Shown here piece by piece: positions 33,001-41,689 of a stretch of DNA of 64,000 nucleotides. The notes beneath the pieces were generated by a model, which saw only the letters and a program-made list of their open reading frames with translations, had not been told where the DNA came from and did no database searches. Within the stretch, counting starts at the first letter, position 1; each line of letters begins with the position of its first letter. A program made the position numbers and the translations under genes. Origin of the DNA: Pontiellaceae bacterium B1224 (GTDB lineage: Bacteria; Verrucomicrobiota; Kiritimatiellia; Kiritimatiellales; Pontiellaceae); NCBI GenBank assembly GCA_029432815.1, contig JAROBA010000006.1:1-64000 (forward strand), read 5' to 3'.

Positions 33001-34605
33001 GGTGGTCTGGAACCATTGGTCGCCATGCTGCTCTTCAAGCTGAATCGGTTGGCGGGTCTGCATAATCTGCTGTTCATCAAGGCGCCTCTCTTCCGCTTCT
33101 TCCTCCGGATAAAAGTCGGCATCGGTTTTCCCGATCAGGTTTTCCTTTTCCACTCCGAAAATCGCGGCGGTCGGCTGGTTTGCACGGATGAACCGGCTGT
33201 CTCGATCCTTGAAATATACGCAGGCGGGAAGAATTTCCATGAAGGAAAGGAAAAGGTTCTGCTCAAACCGAACCTGCTTTTCAGCTTCTCTGCGCTCCGT
33301 GATGTCTCGAACATGGCCCAACAGATACCGCTTGCCGTCGAGCAGGATCGGAAATGCTTTCATATCCGCATAAAAGATTGCGCCGTCACTGCGTAAAAAC
33401 GGGATGTCTAAAACCTCGTCAACTTCGCCTCGCGCCTGTTTTTCAAACGCGTCTATCACGTACGGCAGATCTTCTGCAGGATGAATGCCCTCAGATCCCA
33501 TCTCCAGCACCTGTTCCTCGCTGTAGCCCATCAGCGTACAGAAAGCCTGGCTGGCCATGTGAAATTTTCCGGATTCGGAATCGGCCAGCAGAATCCCGTC
33601 CGGGACTTGGTCAAAGATGGTCCTGAATCGTTCTTCGCTCTCACGCAATGTCTTTTCGGCTTGTTTGCGTTGCGTTAAGTTTCGCGCACTGCAGAGCGCC
33701 AGCGTCTGGCCCTGAATACGGATGGGCACGGCGGTGGCCTCAACTGGAATTTCGGTCCCATCATTATGTATCATGCCCAGTTCAGTCGAGCCGACCCGCT
33801 CGCCTTGTTCAAGACAGGACAGATGATCCCGGATAATCGCGATGGAAGCCTCCGAAATCAGCCCGGATTCAATAAGGCTGAGGCCAACCAGCTTTTCCCG
33901 GGAACAGCCCACCAGCTCCCCTGCCGCTTTGTTTCCATCCAATATGCGTCCATTCAAACTATGTAGAAAGCAGGCATCCGGGGCTTCGTCAAATAAAAGT
34001 CGGAAGCGTTCCTCGGAATCCCGAAGCTCGGCGGAACGCTCTTCGACAAGCTCTTCCAGTTCCACGCTGAGCGTCGCCAGATTCCTCTCACTTTTTTTCA
34101 AGGAAATTTCGGTCTTCACCCGCTTGCTGATATCCACCAGTGCTATCAGGAAGCGATCGATTTGCTGTTCGTCATTCAGGTGCGGGGAGCATTCGACATA
34201 GGCGGTCAACACGCTGCCATCCGGACGCTGGAGTAGCAGGTCGGTGCCGTGTTTTTCGGGGTGTTCTGCCAGGTACAGACGATGCCGCTCCCACGTCTTA
34301 AGGGAATCGGGATGAACAAAACTGACGAAAAGCTCGACCATCAGTTTCCCTCGCTCCATCCCCAATGCCGCAGCCGCGGCAGAGTTGGCTTCGGTAATCC
34401 GCCCTTTAGGATCGAGGGTCAGATAGCCGACCGGAGCAAAATCGTAGAGCTCCTCATAGGCATCGCGCTTGGTGGCCAGCTCGGTCTGATACACCTCCAG
34501 TTCCTGAAGGAGTTTCTGCACCTCCACGGTGGAGAGAACAGGTGTTTCCTGCGGATTCTTCCGGAGCAGTTCTTCGACTTTCGTTCTTAGTTTATTATCA
34601 ACCAT
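30091..34605 (-). CDS. very large multi-PAS/PocR sensor histidine kinase
   Basis: A 1504-residue cytoplasmic kinase. The ATG at 34605 is preferred because GAGG stands 5 bases before it; an in-frame ATG 30 bases upstream has no such site. About seven PAS domains come in a row, several with ESEERFR linkers. A PocR domain (FDDLFDRKEIQRIQDEFSNA, CLKSDAAIG) lies around residues 860-1030, followed by two further PAS domains. A HisKA_3 dimerisation region with His in IARELHDSVSQLLSS and the HATPase domain (EDDGKGFDAS, GFGLFSMSEH) end it. It arose by duplication with the 843-residue kinase. Its input is unknown; many PAS domains suggest several cues. Confidence 0.92.
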   Translation of the reverse strand: MVDNKLRTKVEELLRKNPQETPVLSTVEVQKLLQELEVYQTELATKRDAYEELYDFAPVGYLTLDPKGRITEANSAAAAALGMERGKLMVELFVSFVHPDSLKTWERHRLYLAEHPEKHGTDLLLQRPDGSVLTAYVECSPHLNDEQQIDRFLIALVDISKRVKTEISLKKSERNLATLSVELEELVEERSAELRDSEERFRLLFDEAPDACFLHSLNGRILDGNKAAGELVGCSREKLVGLSLIESGLISEASIAIIRDHLSCLEQGERVGSTELGMIHNDGTEIPVEATAVPIRIQGQTLALCSARNLTQRKQAEKTLRESEERFRTIFDQVPDGILLADSESGKFHMASQAFCTLMGYSEEQVLEMGSEGIHPAEDLPYVIDAFEKQARGEVDEVLDIPFLRSDGAIFYADMKAFPILLDGKRYLLGHVRDITERREAEKQVRFEQNLFLSFMEILPACVYFKDRDSRFIRANQPTAAIFGVEKENLIGKTDADFYPEEEAEERRLDEQQIMQTRQPIQLEEQHGDQWFQTTKAPRYDASGGVVGTLGISFDITEKKHAQQEVIKSQRLLRGVIDTMHDRVWWKDLNSVYLGCNLNFAHDAGLEHPDQLIGKTDHDLCRKELADHFVSDDREVIASGRPKLGIQEVMMRTEGETRWAETNKIPLHDNEGKIIGTVGTYTDVTERKLAEAEREFLGRQRQLALDAAELGWWHFNPKTGISSFDECLATIYGIPRRECPVEDFFATIHPDDRAGVETALNAALNPRDPQPYATEYRLNHPDGSLRWIEAHGLAVFDGEGEERHATAFSGTVADITERRGMQDALEKRVLALTQPFDQPEAISFDDLFDRKEIQRIQDEFSNATGVASIISLPDGTPITEPSNFTELCWDIIRQTEKGRANCLKSDAAIGQHHSEGPIVQQCLSCGLWAAGASIEVGGRHIANWVIGQVRDESQNEEQMRAYAREIGADEDAVAEAFHRVPVMTSEHFKEISQALFMVANQLSTSAYQNVQQARFIAEQKQAERDLHESEERFRALFEEAPDACFLISEEGRFIEGNRAVEFQTGYSREELDGQSVFESGIFPSAARKTITLRMKRMKRMAGGEQLEPIEYELVRKDGSLLSVEVSTMPIRFKGKMVFLSTARDLTQRRLVEQALKESEEKYRMLFESETDAIMIFDGETRRFVDVNVATEQLYGYTHEQFLNITHGEISADSEMANVNIPQTLAGKRLSSFISQHRKKDGTVFPVEITACSFLLKGRPVICAVIRDITERMMHEEELVRSRGDLRKLASELSVAEQRERERIARELHDSVSQLLSSSALRLGTLRENSALSKATVDAVDQIADITHQALQEIRSLTFELSCPMLNELGLAAALEELCAGMSHGNTICFEFMGETELLPLHMSRKVVLYRTVRELLINVMKHSGAERACVRLDREGNSARICVEDDGKGFDASTAGKGFSPSGGFGLFSMSEHLRNAGGELQVESVSGGGTKVVLTVPLEEKHE

Positions 34606-34960
34606 TGGGCCTCTCTCTCCTCGGTCGTTTCCCACATCGAAAAGACTCGATCCTGCTTGCTCACGACCGGGTCTGTATGTTTACCGATCATCACCGCTCC
34701 CTCTTCAGGTGAAGATTAGTATGACACGCGGAACACACCTCATACGAGGAAAGAAAAGTTTAAAAACGAGCGGAATATTCATCTCCTCACACATGAAGAT
34801 TTCATGCCTGGTGTTATCTCTGCGGCCTATCGCTCGCAGAAACAATGCTCATTCAGCCGCCCTGCTATAGTCGGCTCATTTCCCCATGGGCAGCACACAA
34901 CAGCGGCTGGTCTCCACTTTGTTCTGTTCATTTCCGGCATCGGATTTTATCTTATTGTTT

Positions 34961-34975
34961 TTCCAACCCCTGGAG
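34961..34975. repeat. 15-bp palindrome variant covering the dnaE ribosome site
   Basis: TTCCAACCCCTGGAG, one mismatch from the family pattern. The CTGGAG part is the only plausible ribosome site for the GTG at 34986, so a hairpin here would hide it. Confidence 0.6.
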
Positions 34976-34985
34976 ACCGAATTCC

Positions 34986-37900
34986 GTGAGTAGTGTACCC
35001 TTTGCCCATCTTCATTTTCATACGTGTTACAGCCTGCTCGACAGCACGGCCAAGGTGAAACCGTCGGTTCAGGCGGCGGCGGATATGGGCATGCAATATC
35101 TGGCAATGACCGACCACGCGGTACTTTTCGGGGCGGTGGAATTCTATAAAGCGTGTTTTGCCGCGGGCCTGAAACCGATCATCGGCTGCGATATGTATGT
35201 GGCCCGAAAGGGCGTCGAGGTCCGCGAATCGCAGCGCGACAATATGAGTCTGGTGCTGTTGGCGGAAACGCAGGAAGGCTACGAGAATCTGGTTAAGCTG
35301 GTTTCAATTGCCCACCTCGAAGGCATGTATTATAAGCCGCGCACGGAAAAAGCGCTTTTGCGTAAATACAGCAAAGGTCTGATTGCGCTTTCTGGCGATA
35401 TGCGCGGCGAGGTGGCCGAGGCCTGCCGAAACGACGATGTGGAAGCGGCCTGCAAACTGGCGATGGAATATTCAGACATTTTCGGGCCGGGAAATTTTTT
35501 CCTCGAGATTTTCGACCATGGGCTGGATGAGGAAAAAACCATCCTCAAAAACATGCTGGAGGTTTCCAGGCAGACCGGTCTGCCGCTGGTGGCGACCAAC
35601 GATGTGCACTATGTCCGCAAAGAGCACGCCGAAGCGCACGATGTACTGACCTGCCTGCAGCGGTCCTATCTGGTGGCCGACCCAAATCGCTACCGCTATC
35701 ACGGCGAAGAGTATTATCTGAAAAGCGGTGAGGAAATGGCCGCCCTTTTCCCGGATCATCCGCAGGCGATTTCCAACACCATCGAAATTGCGCAGCGCTG
35801 CAACGTGGAATTTTTCTTCCCGGAAAAGGCCGAAGATCTTCACTTCCCCTTTTTCCCGCTGCCGGAAGGATTTAAGTCGGACTACGACTATCTGGTGCAT
35901 CTAGGCAAGGAAGGGCTGCGCAAACTGTACGGCATACAGGACCTGGATAATCCGAAGGACGAGGAAGAGCAGGTCATTAACACGCGCTTTTATTATGAAG
36001 TGAGCGTGATCAAGAAAACCAACTACATCAACTATTTCCTCGTGGTGGCCGACTTTATTCAGTGGGCGCGGCGTCAGGGCATTCCGGTGGGGCCGGGGCG
36101 TGGATCGGGCGCGGGCTCATTGCTGGCCTATTCGCTGGCGATTACCACCGTTGAACCGCTGAAATATAACCTGATTTTCGAACGGTTCCTCAACCCGGAC
36201 CGCGTTTCGCCGCCCGACTTCGATATCGACTTCTGCCCAACCAAACGGCAGGAAGTGATTCAGTATGTGCGCGATAAATACGGCGAAGAGTGCGTCGGCC
36301 AGATTATTACCTTCGGAACGCTGGGCGCCAAAACACTGATGCGCGACCTCGGCCGCGTGCTCGAAATCCCGCTGCCCTACTGCGACCGCCTGGCCAAGAT
36401 GATTCCGGACACCCCCGGCACCAACATGGAAAAGGCGCTGGCGGAGAGCCCCGAATTCAAGCTGGCTACCAGCACCGAGCCGGATGCGCTGCGTATCATG
36501 AAATATGCCCGCTTGCTGGAGGGGTTGCCGCGCCATACGGGCATGCACGCCGCCGGCGTGGTGATCGGCGAAAAACCGTTGATTGAAATCATCCCGCTGA
36601 CCAAAGAGGCCAAGGAAGGCCTGACGGTCGTTCAGTTCGAAAAGGGCCCGACCGAAGAGATCGGCCTGTTGAAGATGGACTTCCTGGGGTTGAAAAACCT
36701 GACGATCATCTACGAGGCCTGCGCGCTGATTAAGCGGAACCACGGCATCGATATCGACCCGGAAAAGCTGGATATTGAAGATGCAAAAGCATTTGAGCTG
36801 CTGGCCCGCGGCGACACGGTCGGCGTATTCCAATTGGAATCGGGCGGCATGCGCGACACCCTGCGCCAAATGGCGCCGGACTGTATTGAAGACATTATCG
36901 CCATTCTCGCGCTCTACCGCCCGGGACCGATGCAGTTTATCCCAACCTATATTAAGCGGAAACACGGGCAGGAAACCGTTGAATATGACCACCCGTTGCT
37001 CGAACCGATTCTGAACGAAACCAACGGCATCATCGTTTATCAGGAACAGATTCAGCAGGCCGCACAGAAACTGGCGGGCTTCACACTCGGCGAGGGGGAT
37101 ATTCTCCGCCGCGCCATGGGCAAGAAAAAGCCGGAGGTGATGGACCAGCAACGCGGAAAGTTTGTGCAGGGCTGCAAAGATACAAATGATATGACCGAAA
37201 AACTCGCCAACGCGATTTTCGATAATATCACCGAGTTTGCGAAATACGGTTTCAACAAGTCGCACTCCACCGCCTATGGTTTTGTGACCTACCAGACCGC
37301 CTGGCTGAAGGCGCACTATCCGGCCGAATTTATGGCTGCCCTGCTCTCCGGGGAAATGGGCAACTCAGATAAGCTGACCGGGTTCATTTCCGAAGCCAAA
37401 GAAATGGGTATCGATGTGCTGGCGCCCTGCGTGAATGAATCGATCGGTCGGTTTAATGCCGTTCAGGATGGCAGCGGCATCCGCTTCGGTATGGCAGCCA
37501 TTAAGGGCGTCGGCGAAGGCGTCGTGGAAGAAATTGTGAAAGAGCGCGATGAAAACGGCCCGTTTCTAGGACTGATGGACTTCTGTTCCCGCATTTCCAG
37601 TGCAAATAAAAAGGTGATTGAAAGCCTGATCCGCTCCGGCGCCTTCGATTTTTGCAAAGTGCATCGTGCTCGGCTGTTCAACGGAATCGAGACGGCCATC
37701 GGCCGCGCGGCAGAAGCGCTGAAGGACAAGCAGGCCGGTCAGGTTTCCATGTTTGATATGATGGGCGGCGGGGAAGAGGAATCCGTCGTCGGCTCCGACG
37801 AAGAACTGCCGGACGTTCCCGAATGGAGCGAATCCGATATGCTGGCCGCCGAAAAAGAGCTGATCGGCTTCTTCATATCCGGCCATCCGCTCGCCCGCTA

Positions 37901-38528
37901 TGAATGGATACTCAAAAAATTTGCGCTCAAGAAAATTAAGGATATCCAAACCCTCAGTGCCGGCGAACGCACCCGCGTGGGCGGCATGATTACAGAAGTC
38001 CGGAAGCTGTTTACCAAGAAGGACCAGAAACCGATGGCGACGTTCCGCATTGAGGGACTGGAAGGGTCGACCAGCGCCATCATTTTCCCGGGCCCTTTCG
38101 AAGAATACGGGCAGCATATCATTGAAGATGCCACCGCCATGTTCGGCGGGATTATGATGGAGGAAGACAGCGGCGACCTGAAGTTCCAGGTCATGGAAAT
38201 CTTTCCGCTCGATCAGGCGGCATCGCTCTTTTGCGAACGCGTCAGCATTCATCTACCGGAAATGGGAGTGAATGAACAGGTGATGAATAGCCTGAAGGAA
38301 ACCGTTCAGGAATTCCGCGGTACCACTGTGCTGAACCTGTGCATTGAATTTGTGGATGGGCAAAAAGTTTTTCTGAATACCGACCATGATTACAAAGTCA
38401 GACCCTGTGCCGAACTCGAACATCAGATCGAGCATACCCTCGGCGAAGGCCTGGTTTATATCGCCTCCAAATCAGATCCGCTCAAAAACCCTCCCAAGCC
38501 CCGGAAATGGGAAAGGAAGAAGGGGTAA
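34986..38528 (+). CDS. dnaE: DNA polymerase III alpha subunit
   Basis: About 1180 residues, normal for DnaE. The protein should start at the GTG at 34986 (SSVPFAHLHFHTCYSLLDS); a longer reading from 34845 adds 47 residues without similarity. The PHP domain begins with HLHFHT. The polymerase core has GPGRGSGAGSLLAYSLAI and the catalytic Asp pair in PPDFDIDFC. The C-terminal third has the helix-hairpin-helix and OB domain (RVGGMITEVRKLF). It is the replicative polymerase of the chromosome. The palindromic TTCCAATTGGAA at 36828-36839 encodes the conserved FQLES and is not a family member. An acyltransferase gene follows. Confidence 0.95.
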   Translation: MSSVPFAHLHFHTCYSLLDSTAKVKPSVQAAADMGMQYLAMTDHAVLFGAVEFYKACFAAGLKPIIGCDMYVARKGVEVRESQRDNMSLVLLAETQEGYENLVKLVSIAHLEGMYYKPRTEKALLRKYSKGLIALSGDMRGEVAEACRNDDVEAACKLAMEYSDIFGPGNFFLEIFDHGLDEEKTILKNMLEVSRQTGLPLVATNDVHYVRKEHAEAHDVLTCLQRSYLVADPNRYRYHGEEYYLKSGEEMAALFPDHPQAISNTIEIAQRCNVEFFFPEKAEDLHFPFFPLPEGFKSDYDYLVHLGKEGLRKLYGIQDLDNPKDEEEQVINTRFYYEVSVIKKTNYINYFLVVADFIQWARRQGIPVGPGRGSGAGSLLAYSLAITTVEPLKYNLIFERFLNPDRVSPPDFDIDFCPTKRQEVIQYVRDKYGEECVGQIITFGTLGAKTLMRDLGRVLEIPLPYCDRLAKMIPDTPGTNMEKALAESPEFKLATSTEPDALRIMKYARLLEGLPRHTGMHAAGVVIGEKPLIEIIPLTKEAKEGLTVVQFEKGPTEEIGLLKMDFLGLKNLTIIYEACALIKRNHGIDIDPEKLDIEDAKAFELLARGDTVGVFQLESGGMRDTLRQMAPDCIEDIIAILALYRPGPMQFIPTYIKRKHGQETVEYDHPLLEPILNETNGIIVYQEQIQQAAQKLAGFTLGEGDILRRAMGKKKPEVMDQQRGKFVQGCKDTNDMTEKLANAIFDNITEFAKYGFNKSHSTAYGFVTYQTAWLKAHYPAEFMAALLSGEMGNSDKLTGFISEAKEMGIDVLAPCVNESIGRFNAVQDGSGIRFGMAAIKGVGEGVVEEIVKERDENGPFLGLMDFCSRISSANKKVIESLIRSGAFDFCKVHRARLFNGIETAIGRAAEALKDKQAGQVSMFDMMGGGEEESVVGSDEELPDVPEWSESDMLAAEKELIGFFISGHPLARYEWILKKFALKKIKDIQTLSAGERTRVGGMITEVRKLFTKKDQKPMATFRIEGLEGSTSAIIFPGPFEEYGQHIIEDATAMFGGIMMEEDSGDLKFQVMEIFPLDQAASLFCERVSIHLPEMGVNEQVMNSLKETVQEFRGTTVLNLCIEFVDGQKVFLNTDHDYKVRPCAELEHQIEHTLGEGLVYIASKSDPLKNPPKPRKWERKKG

Positions 38529-38584
38529 ACGTGAAACGTGATTTTGTTTGCTCTAACCTTCAATGCAATACGTAATACCAATTC

Positions 38585-39490
38585 ATGAAGCATCGACCGA
38601 AACATATTATTGAATACGTGCTGCTGGTGGGCACCGGAGGGCTGATCCGGATCCTGCCCCTGCGCATCGCTTTGTGTCTTGGCTGGTTGGTGGCCGCCTG
38701 CATGCACTACATCGGCGGTTTCCGAAGGTTGGAAGCGATCCGCCGACTGAAGCTCGTTTTCGGAGATCGTTTCAATGAGAAAGAGCGGAAGCATATCGCC
38801 TGGATCTCCTGGCGAAACCTTTGCTTTAACGCCATTGAAGCCATCCGCTTTTCCAAGCTAACCGTAGAGGATGTCAAAAAACAGCCGCTGGCCAACGAAG
38901 CGCCCCGACTTATCCAGGCATTGGAAAAAGAGGCACACGGCTATATCTTCGCCACCATCCATATGGGTAACTGGGATATGGCCGGGGTTACCGCCGATCT
39001 CCTGGGCCTGCCGATTTTCTCCATCGCCCGCCGTCAGAAAAATCCGCTCACCGATGCCTACCTGAACAAAGCGCGCAATGCCTTTAATATGGAAGTCATC
39101 CTCAACGATTCAAAAGTCCTGAAGGGCGTCATTCGCCGCATCCGGGCCGGCAAGGTATTGGCGATTCTCCCGGATGTGCGGAATAAGACCGAAGCCTTCC
39201 CGATCCGCTTCCTCAACGGCGAAGCCAACCTCGGCGCCGGCGTCGCCCTGTTCGCCCGGCAATGCAATTGCCCCATTTATCCAGCCATCGTCCGCCGTGT
39301 TGGATGGACCAGGCATGAAGCCGTCATTTTCGACCCCATTCGCCCCGATGCCTCACTGGAAAAAACCGAGGATTGGAAACGCATCATGCAGCAGATGATG
39401 GATCTGTTTGATACCGAAATTGCCAAAACGCCGGAGCAGTATTTCTGGTACAACAAGCGCTGGGTCCTCGATCCGATTGAAAAATCCTAG
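38585..39490 (+). CDS. lipid A biosynthesis (LpxL/HtrB-like) acyltransferase
   Basis: A 301-residue inner-membrane acyltransferase. An N-terminal membrane segment (about 9-45) is followed by the catalytic HxxxxD motif HMGNWD (H126, D131), then RRQKNPLTD and the segment ILPDVRNKTEAFPIRFLNG. This pattern is the LpxL/LpxM family that adds secondary acyl chains to lipid A, so the cell makes an outer membrane. Two one-mismatch palindromes are in frame, read as FRRLE (46-50) and IQALE (110-114). It follows dnaE by 56 bases. Confidence 0.9.
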   Translation: MKHRPKHIIEYVLLVGTGGLIRILPLRIALCLGWLVAACMHYIGGFRRLEAIRRLKLVFGDRFNEKERKHIAWISWRNLCFNAIEAIRFSKLTVEDVKKQPLANEAPRLIQALEKEAHGYIFATIHMGNWDMAGVTADLLGLPIFSIARRQKNPLTDAYLNKARNAFNMEVILNDSKVLKGVIRRIRAGKVLAILPDVRNKTEAFPIRFLNGEANLGAGVALFARQCNCPIYPAIVRRVGWTRHEAVIFDPIRPDASLEKTEDWKRIMQQMMDLFDTEIAKTPEQYFWYNKRWVLDPIEKS

Positions 39491-39508
39491 AAACGAGATG
39501 GGAACTTT

Positions 39509-39523
39509 TTCCAACTATTGGAA
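39509..39523. repeat. 15-bp dispersed palindrome
   Basis: Exact copy TTCCAACTATTGGAA between the acyltransferase gene and tRNA-Thr. Confidence 0.9.
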
Positions 39524-39604
39524 CGGCCCAATTGAAGAAAGCGGGAAATGTGGATTGACCGCACCAAAGCTTTTTCGTAAACAGTCCTTCCCCTTTTTTA
39601 AAAG

Positions 39605-39680
39605 GCCAATGTAGCTCAGTTGGTAGAGCAATTCACTCGTAATGAATAGGTCGTCCGTTCGACTCGGATCATTGGCTCCA
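39605..39680 (+). tRNA. tRNA-Thr (anticodon CGT)
   Basis: A 76-base cloverleaf with encoded CCA. The acceptor stem GCCAATG pairs with CATTGGC, D-arm GCTC/GAGC, anticodon stem ATTCA/TGAAT around loop CTCGTAA (anticodon CGT, reads ACG), and T-arm GTCCG/CGGAT around TTCGACT. The 3' part from 39633 is duplicated at 47642-47691, so an element has integrated into this gene and restored it. Confidence 0.95.
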
Positions 39681-39682
39681 CT
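39633..39682. repeat. attL: 50-bp direct repeat in tRNA-Thr
   Basis: The last 48 bases of the tRNA plus CT are identical to 47642-47691. This is the left boundary of the island. The copy begins in the anticodon stem, as usual for tyrosine integrases. Confidence 0.93.
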
Positions 39683-39739
39683 CTTTTCCTAACAAAACCC
39701 AGTTATTACAGGGTGATGTCGAAATTCCCAAAACCCAAC

Positions 39740-39799
39740 TGTCTGTTGCTGTCGCTTGTTGTGCTAACTGTATGTTGCAACTTAACACAACATTAAACA
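39740..39799. repeat. left arm-type integrase repeats
   Basis: TGTCTGTTGCTGTCGCT (39740-39756) and ACAACATTAAACA (39787-39799) recur in the same order and orientation near attR (47527-47543 and 47590-47602). GCTAACTGT is also shared. Probably binding sites for integrase or excisionase. The rest of the 39683-39913 gap shows nothing more. Confidence 0.7.
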
Positions 39800-39913
39800 T
39801 CAAGGTTTCAGCGCCAAAAAAAATCTTGAAAAACTACCATACGATTTTCATCAAGCAATTGATGTTCGCCGAACTATCATTCCCTCTTTGAAGTGTCAAT
39901 CATGGAGGGAATA

Positions 39914-40444
39914 ATGTTGCCTGTGAATGTGATAGGCGCAATTATTTTAATACAGAACTGGATACGCGTACAAAATATGAACCATTACATTCTCATTGCA
40001 GCAGACATTGATAGGGCTAGACTGTATTTGCCGTCAGCATATGACATTGCTATGCATAGGCTAGAGATAATGAAGTGGGGGCTTAACAATAGGACCTTTC
40101 ATCGAAAGAGGTTAACACCCGATGATAAAGCCCTGATTTATATTTCTGGGAGGAGAGATCATTGTCAAAATTTTGTTGGCGAAGTTCAACTTGCTTCTGC
40201 GGCTATGATTCTTCGGTCCTCTGATAGAAAAAAGGTTTCAGCACCAAGCGGAGAAGGTGTTGTAAGCGAGTACTATGTTAATCTGAAAAATGTGAATTTA
40301 TTTAACAATAACGTTAGCATCCGAGAGATAGCGACTGATTTAGATTTTATTAAACGATCAGAGCAGTGGTGGCGTTACATGCAGGGCGGGGTGATCCGAA
40401 TATCTGGGCGAGATTGGAGTTACATTGTCAATAAATCTAAATAG
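39914..40444 (+). CDS. EVE-like (PUA-fold) protein of the island
   Basis: A 176-residue protein. The ATG at 39914 is chosen because GGAGG lies 6 bases before it. From about residue 22 (MNHYILIAADIDRARLYLPS) it reads like an EVE/PUA-like domain: a middle segment DKALIYISGRRDHCQNFVGE and a late aromatic-rich FIKRSEQWWRYMQGG. EVE domains bind modified cytosine in DNA or RNA and are often linked to modification-dependent restriction. It leads an operon with an HNH nuclease and a cytosine methyltransferase. The family call is by pattern and not certain. Confidence 0.6.
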   Translation: MLPVNVIGAIILIQNWIRVQNMNHYILIAADIDRARLYLPSAYDIAMHRLEIMKWGLNNRTFHRKRLTPDDKALIYISGRRDHCQNFVGEVQLASAAMILRSSDRKKVSAPSGEGVVSEYYVNLKNVNLFNNNVSIREIATDLDFIKRSEQWWRYMQGGVIRISGRDWSYIVNKSK

Positions 40445-40486
40445 ATGCTTACCGAATGGTTTCTGTAATTCATTTTAGCGGTCTGC

Positions 40487-41689
40487 GTGAGTAAGTTTTT
40501 ATTACCAAGTTTACATCAAGAGGTGAGAGACATGAGATGGCGGTGGGACCAGGGACGGTTGGCATATTTTAACTTCGGCAATATTGTAACGATCGCCAAG
40601 GTACTGCACTCACTGGATGGAGCAGATTTAAGCGGTTCTGACAGCTTTTTTCGTGATGCCCTCTGCAATGCAACAGGGCTTCCATTTGCCCCGAATAATT
40701 ATAAGGTATGGCGGAACTACAGCCGAGTTTTTCAATGCTGTATGCTCGCTACGCGCATTGACGGCAAACTAGTTGTGACAGATCTCTGTCGAGATATTGC
40801 TCGATCTCCCTTTTATGACCCAGACCAGTACTTCACCTTTGTATTCAGGCGGTTTGCTTTGCCTTATCCAGCTTTCCAAGATTATGAGCATGATGCAGAG
40901 CCAGTTTATCCATTTGTTGCGATTTTCAAGTACCTTTCCGCAAAAGCGCTATCTGGGGACATACCCAAGGCGAGCCTAGAAGAGGTCTTTACCAAGGTAA
41001 TAGGTAATCGATGCTCAGGCCTAGAGCCTGTAGAGCATTACCTCACGCTTCCTTCCGTGAAAAACGCTCCATCGGGAGATGAGTGGCGGCAAGTTCGAGA
41101 AATGATGAGCTTTATGGGGCAATCGGCTTACTGCAAATGGATTAGCGGCGAATTATTTATGGAGGTCAATGCCGAAACTTGTATTCAAAATATAATGCCA
41201 GAACTGTTTACTGCTCGAAGACACAATCGTGTTGAAGAATTTTTACGCATCACATCAGAAACACAGTTTCTTAAATACAACGCGTTTATTCAAACTGCCC
41301 CGATCGCATACGAAAATGTTAACATACGGGAAGGGCGAAGGCAGGTTCGACTGCATCGCAGAATCGAACGCAGCCCTAAATTGCGCTCAATCTACTTTAA
41401 TCAGCACCCAGAGATCATTTGTGATATGTGTTCACTAGAACCTTGCAACGTATACATGTGGACAAATAATTTGCTCGAACTGCATCACTTGCTACCTCTC
41501 TCTTCTACAATAACCGTAACAGCAGGAGGGACATCATTAGCTGACCTAGTGCCGCTTTGTCCAACCTGTCACAAAAGCGTTCACACATTCTATCGACAGA
41601 AGCTTCAGGAGTATCGCATTGTAGATTTCGAGTCACGAGAGATGGCTTCTGATTTTTATTTACAAGCAAAACACCAGCTTAACACATGA
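40487..41689 (+). CDS. HNH restriction endonuclease
   Basis: A 400-residue protein starting at a GTG. The N-terminal 300 residues have no recognisable domain, presumably DNA recognition. The C-terminal HNH module has CDMCSLEPCN, the catalytic LELHHLLPLS and PLCPTCHKSVH, so the zinc cysteines and HH are intact. Its last codon overlaps the methyltransferase start by 4 bases (ATGA), the classical layout of a type II restriction-modification pair. It most likely cuts DNA lacking the partner's methylation. The recognition sequence is unknown. Confidence 0.85.
   Translation: MSKFLLPSLHQEVRDMRWRWDQGRLAYFNFGNIVTIAKVLHSLDGADLSGSDSFFRDALCNATGLPFAPNNYKVWRNYSRVFQCCMLATRIDGKLVVTDLCRDIARSPFYDPDQYFTFVFRRFALPYPAFQDYEHDAEPVYPFVAIFKYLSAKALSGDIPKASLEEVFTKVIGNRCSGLEPVEHYLTLPSVKNAPSGDEWRQVREMMSFMGQSAYCKWISGELFMEVNAETCIQNIMPELFTARRHNRVEEFLRITSETQFLKYNAFIQTAPIAYENVNIREGRRQVRLHRRIERSPKLRSIYFNQHPEIICDMCSLEPCNVYMWTNNLLELHHLLPLSSTITVTAGGTSLADLVPLCPTCHKSVHTFYRQKLQEYRIVDFESREMASDFYLQAKHQLNT

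Noticed and set aside
36828-36839. TTCCAATTGGAA in dnaE as a palindrome-family member
   Set aside because: The arms meet without a spacer and the residues FQLES are conserved in bacterial DnaE, so it is coincidence of coding.
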